Below, piece by piece: positions 21,104 to 30,015 of a stretch of DNA of 64,000 bases (within the stretch, counting starts at the first letter, position 1; each line of letters starts with the position of its first letter). Below the pieces are notes generated by a model, which was not told where the DNA came from, ran no database searches, and was given only the letters and a program-made list of their open reading frames with translations. The translations under genes and the position numbers were made by a program. Source of the DNA: Enterobacter sp. Cy-643 (GTDB lineage: Bacteria; Pseudomonadota; Gammaproteobacteria; Enterobacterales; Enterobacteriaceae); NCBI RefSeq assembly GCF_011752815.1, contig NZ_VWWV01000004.1:124001-188000 (forward strand), written 5' to 3'.

Positions 21104-21300
21104 CCCCTCACCCCGACCCTCTCCCCACAGGGGAGAGGGGGAATTCTTGAAGATGTCTTATTGTCGGCCCCTCACCTTTAGTAAGAGGGGGAATTCGCCA
21201 GACGCTTTCTTTTTATTCCCCTCCTTTAGCAAGAGGGGAGTTCGTCAGGTGTTTTCTTTTCGTCCCCTCTCGCTTCCAGGGAGAGGGCTAGGGTGAGGGT
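21104..21300. repeat. GC-rich repeat cluster in yhjJ/kdgK convergent gap
   Basis: The gap opens with CCCCTCACCCCGACCCTC and closes with GAGAGGGCTAGGGTGAGGG, which are inverted with respect to each other. In between lie about three degenerate units of roughly 55 bases, each going from GGGGGAATTC or GGGGAGTTCG through a T-rich middle to CCCCTC. The outer ends match two further clusters in this window (25391-25608 and 30781-30866). All three sit between convergent genes. The strong internal stems could also act as terminators. Confidence 0.75.
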
Positions 21301-21304
21301 CATC

Positions 21305-22237
21305 TTATTTGGGCATTGCATCCAGCGGGATAATCGCCCCGCGATATTGAATCACCGTGCCCGCCGTCAAATGACCGCGCTTCGCGGCTTCTTCCGCCGT
21401 ACCCCCGGTTAACCGCACTGCCAGATAGCCCGCGCTAAAGGAATCTCCTGCTGCGGTAGTGTCCACGATTTTCTCTTTTGCCAGACGAATTGCCGGTACG
21501 TCGAGTAGATCCTCGCCACTCATCGAGACCAGGCAAGACTCAGCGCCTCGTTTGATGACCACTTCTTGTACGCCAGCAGCATGCGTCCGGCGAATCACTT
21601 CCTCTGCCGGAGCTGAGCCCCATAGCGCGTCTTCGTCGTCCAGCGTCAGGAACGCAATATCCGTGCAGGCCAGCATTTGCCGGTAAACACGCTGTGTCTC
21701 TTGCGGGCTGGCCCATAAGCGCGGCCGATAGTTATTGTCGAAAATGACTTTGCAGCCGTTCGCTCTGGCCTGCTTCAACATCGCGAAAAGCTTCTCCCGG
21801 CTGGTGTCATTGAGGATGGCCAGGCTAATGCCGCTCAGATAGAGGTAATCAAACCGGGCCAGCTCCGCGCATATTTCGTCTGAACGCTCGCTTTCCAGCC
21901 AGAACCGCGCCGCAGCTTCGTTACGCCAGTAGTAGAACGTCCGCTCGCCGTGGCTATCGGTTTCGATGTAATACAGGCCCGGAAGGCGATGCTCCAGCCG
22001 CTGAATCAATGTCGTGTGCAGGCGTTCCCGGCGCCAGGTGTCCAGCATTTGCTGACTAAAGCTGTCCTCGCCGAGCGCGGTGACATAATGCACTTCCAGT
22101 GCGCTTTCGCTGACCTGGCGGGCGAGATAAACCGAGGTATTTAACGTATCGCCTCCGAAACCTCGCTGAAGCTGGGCTCCGCTTTGAGACAGTTCGATCA
22201 TGCATTCGCCGATCACGGCAATTTTCTGAGTGAGCAT
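21305..22237 (-). CDS. kdgK: 2-dehydro-3-deoxygluconokinase KdgK
   Basis: KdgK phosphorylates 2-keto-3-deoxygluconate to KDPG in hexuronate and pectin breakdown. It is a 310-residue PfkB-family sugar kinase. The substrate-binding start is VIGECMIELS with FGGDTLNTS; the C-terminal ATP and catalytic motif is DTTAAGDSFSAGYL, where the Asp of AAGDSF is the base. The start is ATG at 22237, matching E. coli. The same frame stays open to 22933, but the extra part is unrelated to kinases and runs across the divergent promoter and into pdeH. Two KdgR-like palindromes lie upstream. Confidence 0.95.
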   Translation of the reverse strand: MLTQKIAVIGECMIELSQSGAQLQRGFGGDTLNTSVYLARQVSESALEVHYVTALGEDSFSQQMLDTWRRERLHTTLIQRLEHRLPGLYYIETDSHGERTFYYWRNEAAARFWLESERSDEICAELARFDYLYLSGISLAILNDTSREKLFAMLKQARANGCKVIFDNNYRPRLWASPQETQRVYRQMLACTDIAFLTLDDEDALWGSAPAEEVIRRTHAAGVQEVVIKRGAESCLVSMSGEDLLDVPAIRLAKEKIVDTTAAGDSFSAGYLAVRLTGGTAEEAAKRGHLTAGTVIQYRGAIIPLDAMPK

Positions 22238-22261
22238 AAGAGACCCGGTGGTTAAATGAAC

Positions 22262-22329
22262 AAAAACACTGTTTTTTTGCATTCTCCGCCGTGGCGAAAA
22301 GTGAGTCAAATATTTTAAAACAGCGTTTC
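22262..22329 (-). promoter_or_regulatory. Two possible KdgR operators upstream of kdgK
   Basis: Two A/T-armed palindromes resemble KdgR boxes: AAAAACACTGTTTTTTT at 22262-22278 and AAAACAGCGTTTC at 22317-22329. KdgR control of kdgK is known in E. coli and pectinolytic relatives. The match is by eye only and the first site is low in complexity. Confidence 0.35.
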
Positions 22330-22406
22330 GAAAATGTTTGATGTACGCCAGGTTATTGTGATTGTGACAAAAATCGTTCTGGCGCATTTTGCTGCGAAAG
22401 CGAGCA

Positions 22407-22433
22407 TAAAGTTCTCTATTCCGACGCCGATAA
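22407..22433 (+). promoter_or_regulatory. FliA (sigma-28) promoter of pdeH
   Basis: The sequence TAAAGTTC, exactly 11 bases, then GCCGATAA matches the flagellar class 3 promoter consensus (TAAAGTTT-N11-GCCGATAA) in all but one position. It lies 47 bases before the pdeH start. E. coli pdeH (yhjH) is known to be in the flagellar regulon. Confidence 0.88.
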
Positions 22434-22480
22434 CCTTTCGACGAGCCATGTAGAGTTATCAGGGCAAACAGGATGTACAG

Positions 22481-23254
22481 ATGAAGTTGAAGCAGATCAC
22501 TCACCGGCTGCATACGCTTGAGGCGAGCGTTGAAAGTTTGCAGGAGCGACGATTTTGGCTGCAATGCCAGCGGCGCTACACCTTTCAGCCGATTTACAGA
22601 ACAGACGGGAAATTGATGGCAGTTGAACTGCTGACGGTGGTCACGCATCCGGCTGAGGCAGACGTACGTATCCCGCCTGACCGCTATTTCTCTTCGATCC
22701 CCAGCCGCCAGCGTCTTGCGGTGGTGGAAGAACAACTGCGTCTGTTGGAAGCCTGGGAGCAGACCTTTATCGGTCACGGCATCCTGGCGTCGGTTAACGT
22801 TGATGGCCCAACTTTGATCGCCATGAAGCAGCATCAGCCGATTCTTGATTTGATCGCCAGGCTGCCGTGGGTACGTTTTGAACTTGTGGAGCATATTAAC
22901 TTGCCACAGGCGGCAACGCTGGCCGGTATGCATGAGTTTGGCCCGCTCTGGCTTGATGATTTTGGCACTGGTCTGGCTAATTTCTCCGCGTTGAGCGAAG
23001 TCCGCTACGACTATATCAAAGTGGCGCGCGAGCTTTTTATCATGCTGCGTAAAAGCGATGAAGGGCGTAATTTGTTTACCATGCTGCTGCAGTTAATGAA
23101 CCGGTATTGTAAGGGTGTAATTGTGGAAGGCATTGAAACAGTTGAAGAATGGCGAGATGTTCAGTCTTCACCTGCTTATGCTGCCCAGGGTTATTTCCTG
23201 TCTCGCCCAGTCCCTTTCGAAAACCTGGAAAACGTTCTGATTCGCCTTCCCTGA
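22481..23254 (+). CDS. pdeH: c-di-GMP phosphodiesterase PdeH
   Basis: PdeH is a cytoplasmic, stand-alone EAL-domain phosphodiesterase of 257 residues that keeps c-di-GMP low in motile cells and so relieves YcgR braking and lowers cellulose synthesis. The EAL motif is AVELLT at about residue 48, and SVNVDGPTLI, FELVEH, WLDDFGTGLANFSAL, YIKVAREL and IVEGIET carry the metal and catalytic residues. It is preceded by a near-perfect FliA promoter, divergent from kdgK. E. coli PdeH matches over the full length. Confidence 0.95.
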   Translation: MKLKQITHRLHTLEASVESLQERRFWLQCQRRYTFQPIYRTDGKLMAVELLTVVTHPAEADVRIPPDRYFSSIPSRQRLAVVEEQLRLLEAWEQTFIGHGILASVNVDGPTLIAMKQHQPILDLIARLPWVRFELVEHINLPQAATLAGMHEFGPLWLDDFGTGLANFSALSEVRYDYIKVARELFIMLRKSDEGRNLFTMLLQLMNRYCKGVIVEGIETVEEWRDVQSSPAYAAQGYFLSRPVPFENLENVLIRLP

Positions 23255-23319
23255 TGTCGTTTCGGTCACGCTGGACTATCTTTTAGTCAGGCAGACCGGC
23301 ATCAGGAGAGGTAAGAAGG

Positions 23320-25386
23320 ATGACAAAAACGGGTAAAATTAGTAGCGCAATCGCCGGGATTTTCTTGTTGTTGGTTGTCGTAGCGATCGTGGCGATCGCC
23401 ACGTTCGACTGGAACCGGCTGAAACCAACCATCAACCAAAAAGTCTCGACGGTGCTGAACCGCCCCTTTGCTATTCGCGGTGATTTAGGGGTGGTTTGGG
23501 AACGAAATAAAGACGAGCCCGGCTGGCGTAGTTGGGTGCCGTGGCCGCACGTTCATGCCGAAGATATTCTGCTTGGTAACCCGCCTGACATTCCCGAAGT
23601 CACCATGGTTCATCTGCCCGGCGTCGAGGCAACGCTTGCCCCGCTTTCGCTGCTAACCAAAACGGTTTATCTCCCCTGGATTCGCCTGGTTGAGCCGGAT
23701 GTCCGTATTATCCGCCTGTCGGAAAAAAACAATAACTGGACCTTTAACCTTGCCAGCTCAGGCGACAAAGATCCGAATCAAAAGCCCTCCGGCTGGTCTT
23801 TCCGGCTAGACAATATCCTGTTCGATAAAGGCCGGATCGCGGTGGACGACAAGGTCACAAAAGCCGAGCTGACGGTCCTGGTTGATCCTTTGGGTAAGCC
23901 GCTGCCGTTCAGCGAAGTGTCCGGCCAGAAACCACAGGGTAAAGATGCGGCGAAAGCGGCAGATTACGTTTTCGGCCTGAAAGTGAATGGCCGCTACAAC
24001 GGCCAGCCGGTTGAGGGCAGCGGTAAGATTGGCGGTATGCTGGCGCTACGTAGCGAAGGCGATAGCGCATTTCCGGTTCAGGCCGACGTGCGTTCCGGGA
24101 CGTCGCGAGTGGTCCTGGTTGGCACCGTTAACGATCCGATGCAAATGGGCGGCGTCGATCTCCGGCTCAAGTTCTCCGGCGATTCCCTCGGTAATCTTTA
24201 CGCGCTAACCGGCGTGCTGCTGCCGGATACGCCTCCGTTTGAAACGGACGGTCACCTGCTGGCAAAAATCGACACGGATAAAGGCTCCGTCTTCCGCTAT
24301 CAGGATTTTAACGGGCGCATTGGCGACAGTGATATTCACGGCTCCCTGACCTACAGCCAGGGGAAACCCCGGCCTAAACTTGAGGGGGATTTGGTCTCTA
24401 AGCAGCTGCGGCTGGCCGATTTAGGGCCGCTGATTGGCGTTGATTCCGGGAAGGGTGCCGAAAAGACGAAAAAAGCCAGACAGCAGCGGGGCGACAGGAC
24501 GGTGCAGCCAGCCGATAAAGTGCTGCCTTACGATCGCTTTGAAACGGACAAATGGAACGTGATGGACGCCGATGTGCGCTTTAAAGGGCAGCGCATTGAA
24601 CACAGCGGCACGCTGCCGCTGAGCGACCTCACCACCCACGTGATCCTGAATAACGCTGACCTGCGCCTGCAGCCGCTGAAATTCGGCATGGCGGGCGGCT
24701 CCATCAATGCCAACATCCACCTTGAGGGCGATAAAAAGCCGATGCAGGGGAAAGCGGATATTCAGGCGCGTCGTCTGCAGCTGAAGCAGCTTATGCCGAA
24801 GGTTGAGTCGATGCAGAAAACGCTGGGCGAGCTGAACGGCGACGCCAATCTGAGCGGACGCGGTAACTCAGTCGCCGCGCTGCTGGGCACCAGTAACGGC
24901 AGCCTGAAGCTGTTGATGAACGACGGGCTTATCAGCCGTAACCTGATGGAAATCGTTGGCCTTAACGTGGGTAACTACATTGTCGGCAAGATTTTTGGTG
25001 ACGATGAGGTGCGGATCAACTGCGCCGCCGCGAATCTGGATTTACGCAACGGGATCGCGACGCCGAGGATTTTTGCCTTCGATACTGAAAACGCGCTGAT
25101 TAACGTCACCGGGAGCACAAACTTTGCCAGCGAGCGCCTGGATCTGACCATCGATCCGGAGAGCAAAGGGATTCGTATTATTACTCTGCGCTCCCCGCTC
25201 TATGTGCGTGGCACATTCAAGAACCCTGATGCGGGCGTGAAGCCGGGGCCATTGATTATCCGTGGTGCAGTGGCTGCCGCGCTTGCCACGCTGGTCGCTC
25301 CGGCGGCGGCGTTGGCCGCGCTGATATCGCCTTCTGAAGGGAGCGATAATCAGTGCCGGACGATTTTGGGGCAAATGAAGAAGTGA
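23320..25386 (+). CDS. yhjG: AsmA-family inner membrane protein YhjG
   Basis: YhjG is a 688-residue AsmA-like protein with one N-terminal transmembrane helix (IAGIFLLLVVVAIVAIATF, ~9-30) and a long periplasmic body. The N-terminal AsmA motif is WNRLKPTINQKVSTVLNRPFAIRGDLGVVW, and the C-terminal AsmA_2 region includes LDLTIDPESKGIRIITLRSPLYVRGTFKNP. Long AsmA-like proteins (TamB, YdbH, YhdP) form lipid-transfer bridges; this shorter member is less studied. A hydrophobic, alanine-rich stretch (GAVAAALATLVAPAAALAAL) lies near the C-terminus. It follows pdeH by 65 bases and converges with yhjE. Confidence 0.9.
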   Translation: MTKTGKISSAIAGIFLLLVVVAIVAIATFDWNRLKPTINQKVSTVLNRPFAIRGDLGVVWERNKDEPGWRSWVPWPHVHAEDILLGNPPDIPEVTMVHLPGVEATLAPLSLLTKTVYLPWIRLVEPDVRIIRLSEKNNNWTFNLASSGDKDPNQKPSGWSFRLDNILFDKGRIAVDDKVTKAELTVLVDPLGKPLPFSEVSGQKPQGKDAAKAADYVFGLKVNGRYNGQPVEGSGKIGGMLALRSEGDSAFPVQADVRSGTSRVVLVGTVNDPMQMGGVDLRLKFSGDSLGNLYALTGVLLPDTPPFETDGHLLAKIDTDKGSVFRYQDFNGRIGDSDIHGSLTYSQGKPRPKLEGDLVSKQLRLADLGPLIGVDSGKGAEKTKKARQQRGDRTVQPADKVLPYDRFETDKWNVMDADVRFKGQRIEHSGTLPLSDLTTHVILNNADLRLQPLKFGMAGGSINANIHLEGDKKPMQGKADIQARRLQLKQLMPKVESMQKTLGELNGDANLSGRGNSVAALLGTSNGSLKLLMNDGLISRNLMEIVGLNVGNYIVGKIFGDDEVRINCAAANLDLRNGIATPRIFAFDTENALINVTGSTNFASERLDLTIDPESKGIRIITLRSPLYVRGTFKNPDAGVKPGPLIIRGAVAAALATLVAPAAALAALISPSEGSDNQCRTILGQMKK

Positions 25387-25390
25387 GTTT

Positions 25391-25608
25391 GCCCCTCACA
25401 CCGGCCCTCTCCCCAAAGGGGCGAGGGGGAAAAGAGAAGGCAAAACTGATATTTCCTCTCCTTTTAGCCAGCCTTCCTCTTTCGTCCCAAAGGGGCGAAG
25501 GGGAAAAGAAAAGGTCACCAGGGAAGGCAAAACTGATATTCCCTTCCTGTTAGCCAGCTTTCTTCTTTCATCCCCTCTCCCTTTTAGGGAGAGGGTTAGG
25601 GTGAGGGT
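25391..25608. repeat. GC-rich repeat cluster in yhjG/yhjE convergent gap
   Basis: The cluster opens with CCCCTCACACCGGCCCTC and closes with GAGAGGGTTAGGGTGAGGG, as in the cluster at 21104. Inside is a direct repeat of about 50 bases (25437-25488 and 25523-25573), both copies containing AAGGCAAAACTGATATT followed by TAGCCAGC. Each unit is bordered by AAAGGGGCGA-type hairpin halves. Confidence 0.75.
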
Positions 25609-25613
25609 AAAAA

Positions 25614-26939
25614 TTACAGCGACTGATGGCGGGTCTCTTTACTCAGCAGCAGAGCAATCAGCGTCAGTGCCGACATCGCCGCCAGATACACGCCGACATA
25701 GAACAGACCATAATTAGCCTGCAGCCATGTGGCGATATACGGTGCGACAGAGGCGCCAAGAATGGACGCGACGTTGTAAGAGAATGACGCGCCGGTGTAG
25801 CGGACTTCCGTCGGGAACATCTCCGGCAGCAGTGCACCCATCGGGCCAAAAGTCAGGCCCATCAGGCTCAGGCCAATCAGCAGGTAGGCCATCACCAACG
25901 CCTGGTTCCCGGAGCCCAGCAGCGGCGGGAAGACGAACAGCGCAAACAGAATCATCAGGCTGGTGATCACAATCATGCTCTTACGGCGGCCAAAAGCATC
26001 CGCCAGGTAACCCGCAATCGGCACCATCACGCCAAAGCCAATCACCGCCATCATCAGCATCCACAGCACCTCATTGCGCGAGAAACCGAGGCCAGCTGGC
26101 ACAGGCGCGGTGCTGAAGGTCATGGAATAGACCGTCATGATATAGAACAGCGTATAGGTCGCCAGCATGATGAAAGTGCCGAGGATCGTCGCCTTCAAAT
26201 GTTTGGTCAGCAGCGTGCCCAGCGGGACTTTAACCTGCTTCCCGGCTTTGGCAATCTTCGCGAAAACGGGCGTTTCATGCAGCGAAACGCGGACATAAAG
26301 CCCGATAATGACCAGCACCGCAGAGAGAATGAACGGCACGCGCCAGCCCCAGGACATAAATTGCTCGTCGGTCAGCAGCCATGAAAGCAGCAGGAAGGTG
26401 CCGTTGGCGAAGAAGAAGCCTATCGGCGCGCCCAACTGCGGGAATGAACCGTACAGCGCGCGTTTGCGCGGCGGGGCGTTCTCGGTCGCCAGCAATGCCG
26501 CACCACCCCATTCACCGCCCAGGCCAAGACCCTGGCCAAAACGGGCCAGCGCCAGCAGAAGCGGGGCGAAGATACCGATGCTGGCATAGCCCGGCAGCAG
26601 TCCGATGACGACGGTCGAGATCCCCATCGTGAGCAGGGAAGCGACCAGCGTGACTTTGCGACCGACGCGGTCGCCGAAGTGGCCGAAGAGCGCTGAACCA
26701 ATCGGGCGAGCCACAAAGGCGATGGCGAAAGTGGCGAGGGACTGTAACGTGGCGGCCGTCGGGTCACCCTGCGGGAAGAAGATGTGCGGGAAGACAATCA
26801 CCGCCGCGGTGGCATAAATGTAGAAGTCGAAGAATTCGATGGCCGTGCCGACCAGCGAAGCGACAACGACTTTTCCGCGTGAGTTTACGGGCGTAGCGTC
26901 AGCCCCGGTATCGAGAGTTGTGGCAACGGATGCTTGCAT
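25614..26939 (-). CDS. yhjE: MFS metabolite:H+ symporter YhjE
   Basis: YhjE is a 441-residue, twelve-helix major facilitator of the metabolite:H+ symporter family (like ShiA, KgtP and ProP). The helix 2-3 loop motif is GHFGDRVGRKVTL, repeated in the second half as LADAFGRRKSM. Other typical stretches are FFDFYIYATAAVIVFP and RFGQGLGLGGEWGGAALLATENAP. The substrate is not known from the sequence. The 26940-27135 gap upstream is A+T rich and presumably holds its promoter; nothing else was seen there. It is convergent with yhjG. Confidence 0.93.
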   Translation of the reverse strand: MQASVATTLDTGADATPVNSRGKVVVASLVGTAIEFFDFYIYATAAVIVFPHIFFPQGDPTAATLQSLATFAIAFVARPIGSALFGHFGDRVGRKVTLVASLLTMGISTVVIGLLPGYASIGIFAPLLLALARFGQGLGLGGEWGGAALLATENAPPRKRALYGSFPQLGAPIGFFFANGTFLLLSWLLTDEQFMSWGWRVPFILSAVLVIIGLYVRVSLHETPVFAKIAKAGKQVKVPLGTLLTKHLKATILGTFIMLATYTLFYIMTVYSMTFSTAPVPAGLGFSRNEVLWMLMMAVIGFGVMVPIAGYLADAFGRRKSMIVITSLMILFALFVFPPLLGSGNQALVMAYLLIGLSLMGLTFGPMGALLPEMFPTEVRYTGASFSYNVASILGASVAPYIATWLQANYGLFYVGVYLAAMSALTLIALLLSKETRHQSL

Positions 26940-27135
26940 AGATTTTTCTTATTTATGGCGAACGAAAGTCCATTTACGCATAGCAAAAGAAGCATTTCAA
27001 CGCGCCGCACCGGGCGAAATGGCTCAAAAAACGCGCATTAAGTGGATAATTTTTAAGCCAGCCCGTAATCTTCTATGAAATGCTTCACAAAATTTTCAAA
27101 ATAGAGAATAAAACTGGTTTTAGGTTAAATAAAAG

Positions 27136-27792
27136 TTACCAGTTAGATTTATCTGCTGAGTTGGTCGGCTTGTCCCAGCGAGCGCAAAAACTGGCTATCT
27201 CACCGGACTGAAACTCCGGCAGGTGCGCCATTAATTTCTCCAGCGGCCAGTCCCACCAGGCGATGCGCCCCAGGCTTTCAGCCACCTCCTGCGGGAAACG
27301 GCTGCGAATAGGTTTGGCTGGCACGCCGCCAACGATGGTGTACGGCGGGACATCTTTGCTGACCACCGCGCCCGCGGCCAGTACAGCGCCGTCACCCACC
27401 GTCACGCCGGGCAGGACGATAACGCCGTGGCCAATCCACACATCGTTACCAATTATCACCCGGTCCTCGCGGCGATGCGCAAAGAATGAGGTATCCCGGC
27501 CAACATCAGTGGCGTAGTACTCGGGGCAGTAGGTAAAGCGGTGCTGTGAGGGGCGATCCATCGGGTGATTGGGGGCGCCAAGTCGAACGTGGTTGGCAAT
27601 GGCGGTGAATTTACCGATCTCGCTGTCGGCTACGCAGCAGTGTTCCCCGAGGTAGGAGAAGTCGCCGAGGGTGCTGTACTCCAGCACGCTGTTGGCGAGT
27701 ATTTCACACTGTTCGCCGACGTGTGTTTCGCGCAGGCGAACGCTGGGATCAATAACAGTTTTCTGAAGTTTGGGCACGGAGGCTGTGGTCAT
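27136..27792 (-). CDS. Hexapeptide-repeat acetyltransferase, CatB/phosphonate type
   Basis: This 218-residue protein is a left-handed beta-helix acyltransferase. Its hexapeptide repeats run from about residue 13 ([18 protein letters not shown]) to [51 protein letters not shown]. The segment [19 protein letters not shown] contains the likely catalytic His. The overall pattern, including the C-terminal WWDWPLEKL, resembles the hexapeptide transferases found in phosphonate (phn) operons. No phn gene is nearby and E. coli has no gene at this spot, so the acceptor is unknown. An upstream TTG at 27822 is possible, but the ATG at 27792 is preferred. Confidence 0.75.
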   Translation of the reverse strand: MTTASVPKLQKTVIDPSVRLRETHVGEQCEILANSVLEYSTLGDFSYLGEHCCVADSEIGKFTAIANHVRLGAPNHPMDRPSQHRFTYCPEYYATDVGRDTSFFAHRREDRVIIGNDVWIGHGVIVLPGVTVGDGAVLAAGAVVSKDVPPYTIVGGVPAKPIRSRFPQEVAESLGRIAWWDWPLEKLMAHLPEFQSGEIASFCARWDKPTNSADKSNW

Positions 27793-27882
27793 GGCATGTT
27801 CTCTGGTCGGAGGTTTAGACAAGTGGACCTGCTAACCTGAAGGTCGGCAGGCCACCTATCCTGACCGGAAATCATGACAGGA

Positions 27883-28941
27883 TTATTTATGTGTTTTCCC
27901 CGGCATCCTCGGGTCGTCTTTGTATTCTGCGGTGGCAATCCAGGCCGCGCAAAATAGCGTCAGCCGGGCGAAGAAGTAGAAGAAGGCCATCAGCCCCAGC
28001 ACCGAGCCAAAAGCGGCCCCGGAAGGCGAACTGACGAGCTTCGGCAGACTGTAGGTCATAATGATTTTAATCACCTCAAAGCCGATGGCCGCAATCAGCG
28101 TGCCGCGAATGAGCGCCTTACGGCGCGGGCGATGGCGCGGCAGACGCCAGAAGATCCAGAAGAACAGCAGGTAGTTAGCAAAAATCGAAATCGCCAGGCC
28201 GACCAGATGCCAGGCCGGCTTTAGCCATTCGATATCGCCCAGATGCAGCAGGCGTATCAGCAGCGTCTGGGCGGAGCCGGAAATAGAGGTGATAGACAGC
28301 GTGACGATCAGCGCAATCAGCAGACCAATCAATGAGATAAAATCACGCAGGTATTTTATCCAGAATTTTTCCTGATCCTGCGGGGTGCGTTCCCACTTAT
28401 CCCGCGACTGAGCGCGCACCGCTTCGCGCAGGTTGCCCATCCAGTTAATGCCGGAGTAAAGCGCAACCAGCAGCCCGACCAGGCCAACGGTGGTGCGCTG
28501 TTGAACCGCGGTATTGATGGTGTTTTTCAGCGTGGCGGCAAGCGTCGGGTCGCTGACGTTCTCAAGGATTTTGGCAAAAATATCTTCAAGTAGCGTCGGG
28601 TGTGAGGCAAGCACGTAGCCGCCTGCCGCGAAGGCGACCATCATGATGGGGATCAGCGACAGAAACGAGAAGTAAGTAATGGCGGCACCAAACTGGTTTC
28701 CAAGCCGATCGTTAAAGCGTTCTGCGGCGCGGAGCAGGTGGGCAACTATCGGCTGCCTGACCGTTTTGTTGACCGCAGATATGGTGCTGTTCACCGCGGC
28801 GTTGCTGGTTTTCAGCTTCACCAGGGGTTCATTCTCTGTTGCTTCGCTGTGAGCTTCATCCTGCTGAGTATCGATATTCACTACAGGCTCGTACTCGAGC
28901 TCGTGGGTTGGGCGTTTTTCGCGGTTATCCGTCGTCGTCAT
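27883..28941 (-). CDS. yhjD: Inner membrane protein YhjD (YihY/BrkB family)
   Basis: YhjD is a 352-residue integral membrane protein of the YihY/virulence factor BrkB family, with six hydrophobic helices. Family motifs include FGAAITYFSFLSLIPIMM, LVALYSGINWMGNLREA and AAFGSVLGLMAFFYFFARLTLFCAAW. The N-terminal 75 residues are polar and rich in Glu and Thr. In E. coli a yhjD mutation suppresses loss of the LPS flippase MsbA, and a role in lipid transport has been proposed. The start is ATG at 28941 with AAGGAAA upstream; the frame extends to 29007 but overlaps yhjC spacing less well. It follows yhjC on the same strand by 55 bases. Confidence 0.92.
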   Translation of the reverse strand: MTTTDNREKRPTHELEYEPVVNIDTQQDEAHSEATENEPLVKLKTSNAAVNSTISAVNKTVRQPIVAHLLRAAERFNDRLGNQFGAAITYFSFLSLIPIMMVAFAAGGYVLASHPTLLEDIFAKILENVSDPTLAATLKNTINTAVQQRTTVGLVGLLVALYSGINWMGNLREAVRAQSRDKWERTPQDQEKFWIKYLRDFISLIGLLIALIVTLSITSISGSAQTLLIRLLHLGDIEWLKPAWHLVGLAISIFANYLLFFWIFWRLPRHRPRRKALIRGTLIAAIGFEVIKIIMTYSLPKLVSSPSGAAFGSVLGLMAFFYFFARLTLFCAAWIATAEYKDDPRMPGKTHK

Positions 28942-28996
28942 CGGGTCAATTTTCCTTTTGCTGTGGCAGGATCTTAAGGAAATTATAGCCATAACG

Positions 28997-29896
28997 CTAA
29001 TCGACATAGGCTTTGAGTACGCCGCTTAGCCATTCCATAAACAAATGTACCCGCCGGGAGAGGTTGCGGCGATGCGGATAAAGTAGCGAAATCGGCATTG
29101 GTTCGGCCCGATACTGGGGCAAAATTTCCACCAGGCTGCCCTCTTTGAGCTGGATTTTCACACCCGCGCGAGGAACCTGAATGATGCCCAGCCCGGCGGC
29201 ACAGGCGGCCTGGTAGGTTTCCGTGCTGTTAACGGTTATCAGGCCACCGGTTTTCACCCACTGCGTTGTTTTATCCAGCCAGACTTCAAAGCCTTGTGGG
29301 CGGGTGCCGAGATTCTGCGCGTAATGCACCATTGCATGCGAAGCCAGGTCGTCCAGGCTTTCGGGATAGCCAAAGCGGCTGAGGTAGTCCGGGCTGGCGC
29401 AGTTGATCATGGTAAATTTCCCCAGCGGCCTTGCCACCAGGCCCGAGTCTTTGAGGTGGCCCACGCGCAGCACGCAGTCAAACCCTTCCCGAACAACATC
29501 CACCATTCTGTCGCTGCTGCTAAGCTCTAGTTCGATACCGGGGTACTGCTGCAGGAAACCTGGCAGTTTCGGCATGATCAAGCCGCGCGCCAGCGTAACG
29601 GGCATATCGACCCTGATGCGCCCGCTGACGCTGGCGGGATCGGTCTGGAACAGGCCGTCGAGTTCATCGAGATTACTTAACAGATCCCGGCAGCGTTCGT
29701 AATAGACCATGCCGTCCTGGGTGAGCTGAACCCGGCGAGTGGTGCGGTGCAGCAGGCGTGTGCCGAGTGACGTTTCCAGCGCCTGAACCTGGCGAGAAAC
29801 GCTGCCCTTCGGCAGCCCAAGCGTGTCTGCGGCGCGGGTAAAGCTCTCCAGCTCCGCAACCCGCACGAAGAGCTGCATTGCGTGTATTTTATCCAT
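28997..29896 (-). CDS. yhjC: LysR-family regulator YhjC
   Basis: This is a 299-residue LysR-type regulator. The N-terminal helix-turn-helix is FTRAADTLGLPKGSVSRQVQALETSLGTRLLHRTTRRVQLT (split here across the wing). The C-terminal periplasmic-binding-like effector domain follows from about residue 90. It belongs to the CrgA/AaeR-like branch (GRIRVDMP, YLSRFGYPESLDDL). It is divergent from an SDR gene across 119 bases, the layout in which LysR proteins usually control both genes. The similarity to E. coli YhjC and the adjacency to yhjD support the name; the effector is unknown. Confidence 0.88.
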   Translation of the reverse strand: MDKIHAMQLFVRVAELESFTRAADTLGLPKGSVSRQVQALETSLGTRLLHRTTRRVQLTQDGMVYYERCRDLLSNLDELDGLFQTDPASVSGRIRVDMPVTLARGLIMPKLPGFLQQYPGIELELSSSDRMVDVVREGFDCVLRVGHLKDSGLVARPLGKFTMINCASPDYLSRFGYPESLDDLASHAMVHYAQNLGTRPQGFEVWLDKTTQWVKTGGLITVNSTETYQAACAAGLGIIQVPRAGVKIQLKEGSLVEILPQYRAEPMPISLLYPHRRNLSRRVHLFMEWLSGVLKAYVD

Positions 29897-30015
29897 CTTA
29901 TCACCACATTGTTGTTATTAATGAAACAGTGATGCGCATCTGGCCGTATTTATTGATTTTGTATCAGCTAATAAGCTGTATCTCAATGTCCTGACAGCCA
30001 AATAAGGGGTTTATC

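Noticed and set aside
21104-21300. CRISPR array
   Set aside because: The units are degenerate, differ in length and have no unique spacers between identical repeats; no cas genes are present.
22238-22933. N-terminal extension of the kdgK frame
   Set aside because: The extra 230 codons run through the kdgK-pdeH promoter region and antisense to pdeH, with no similarity to kinases.
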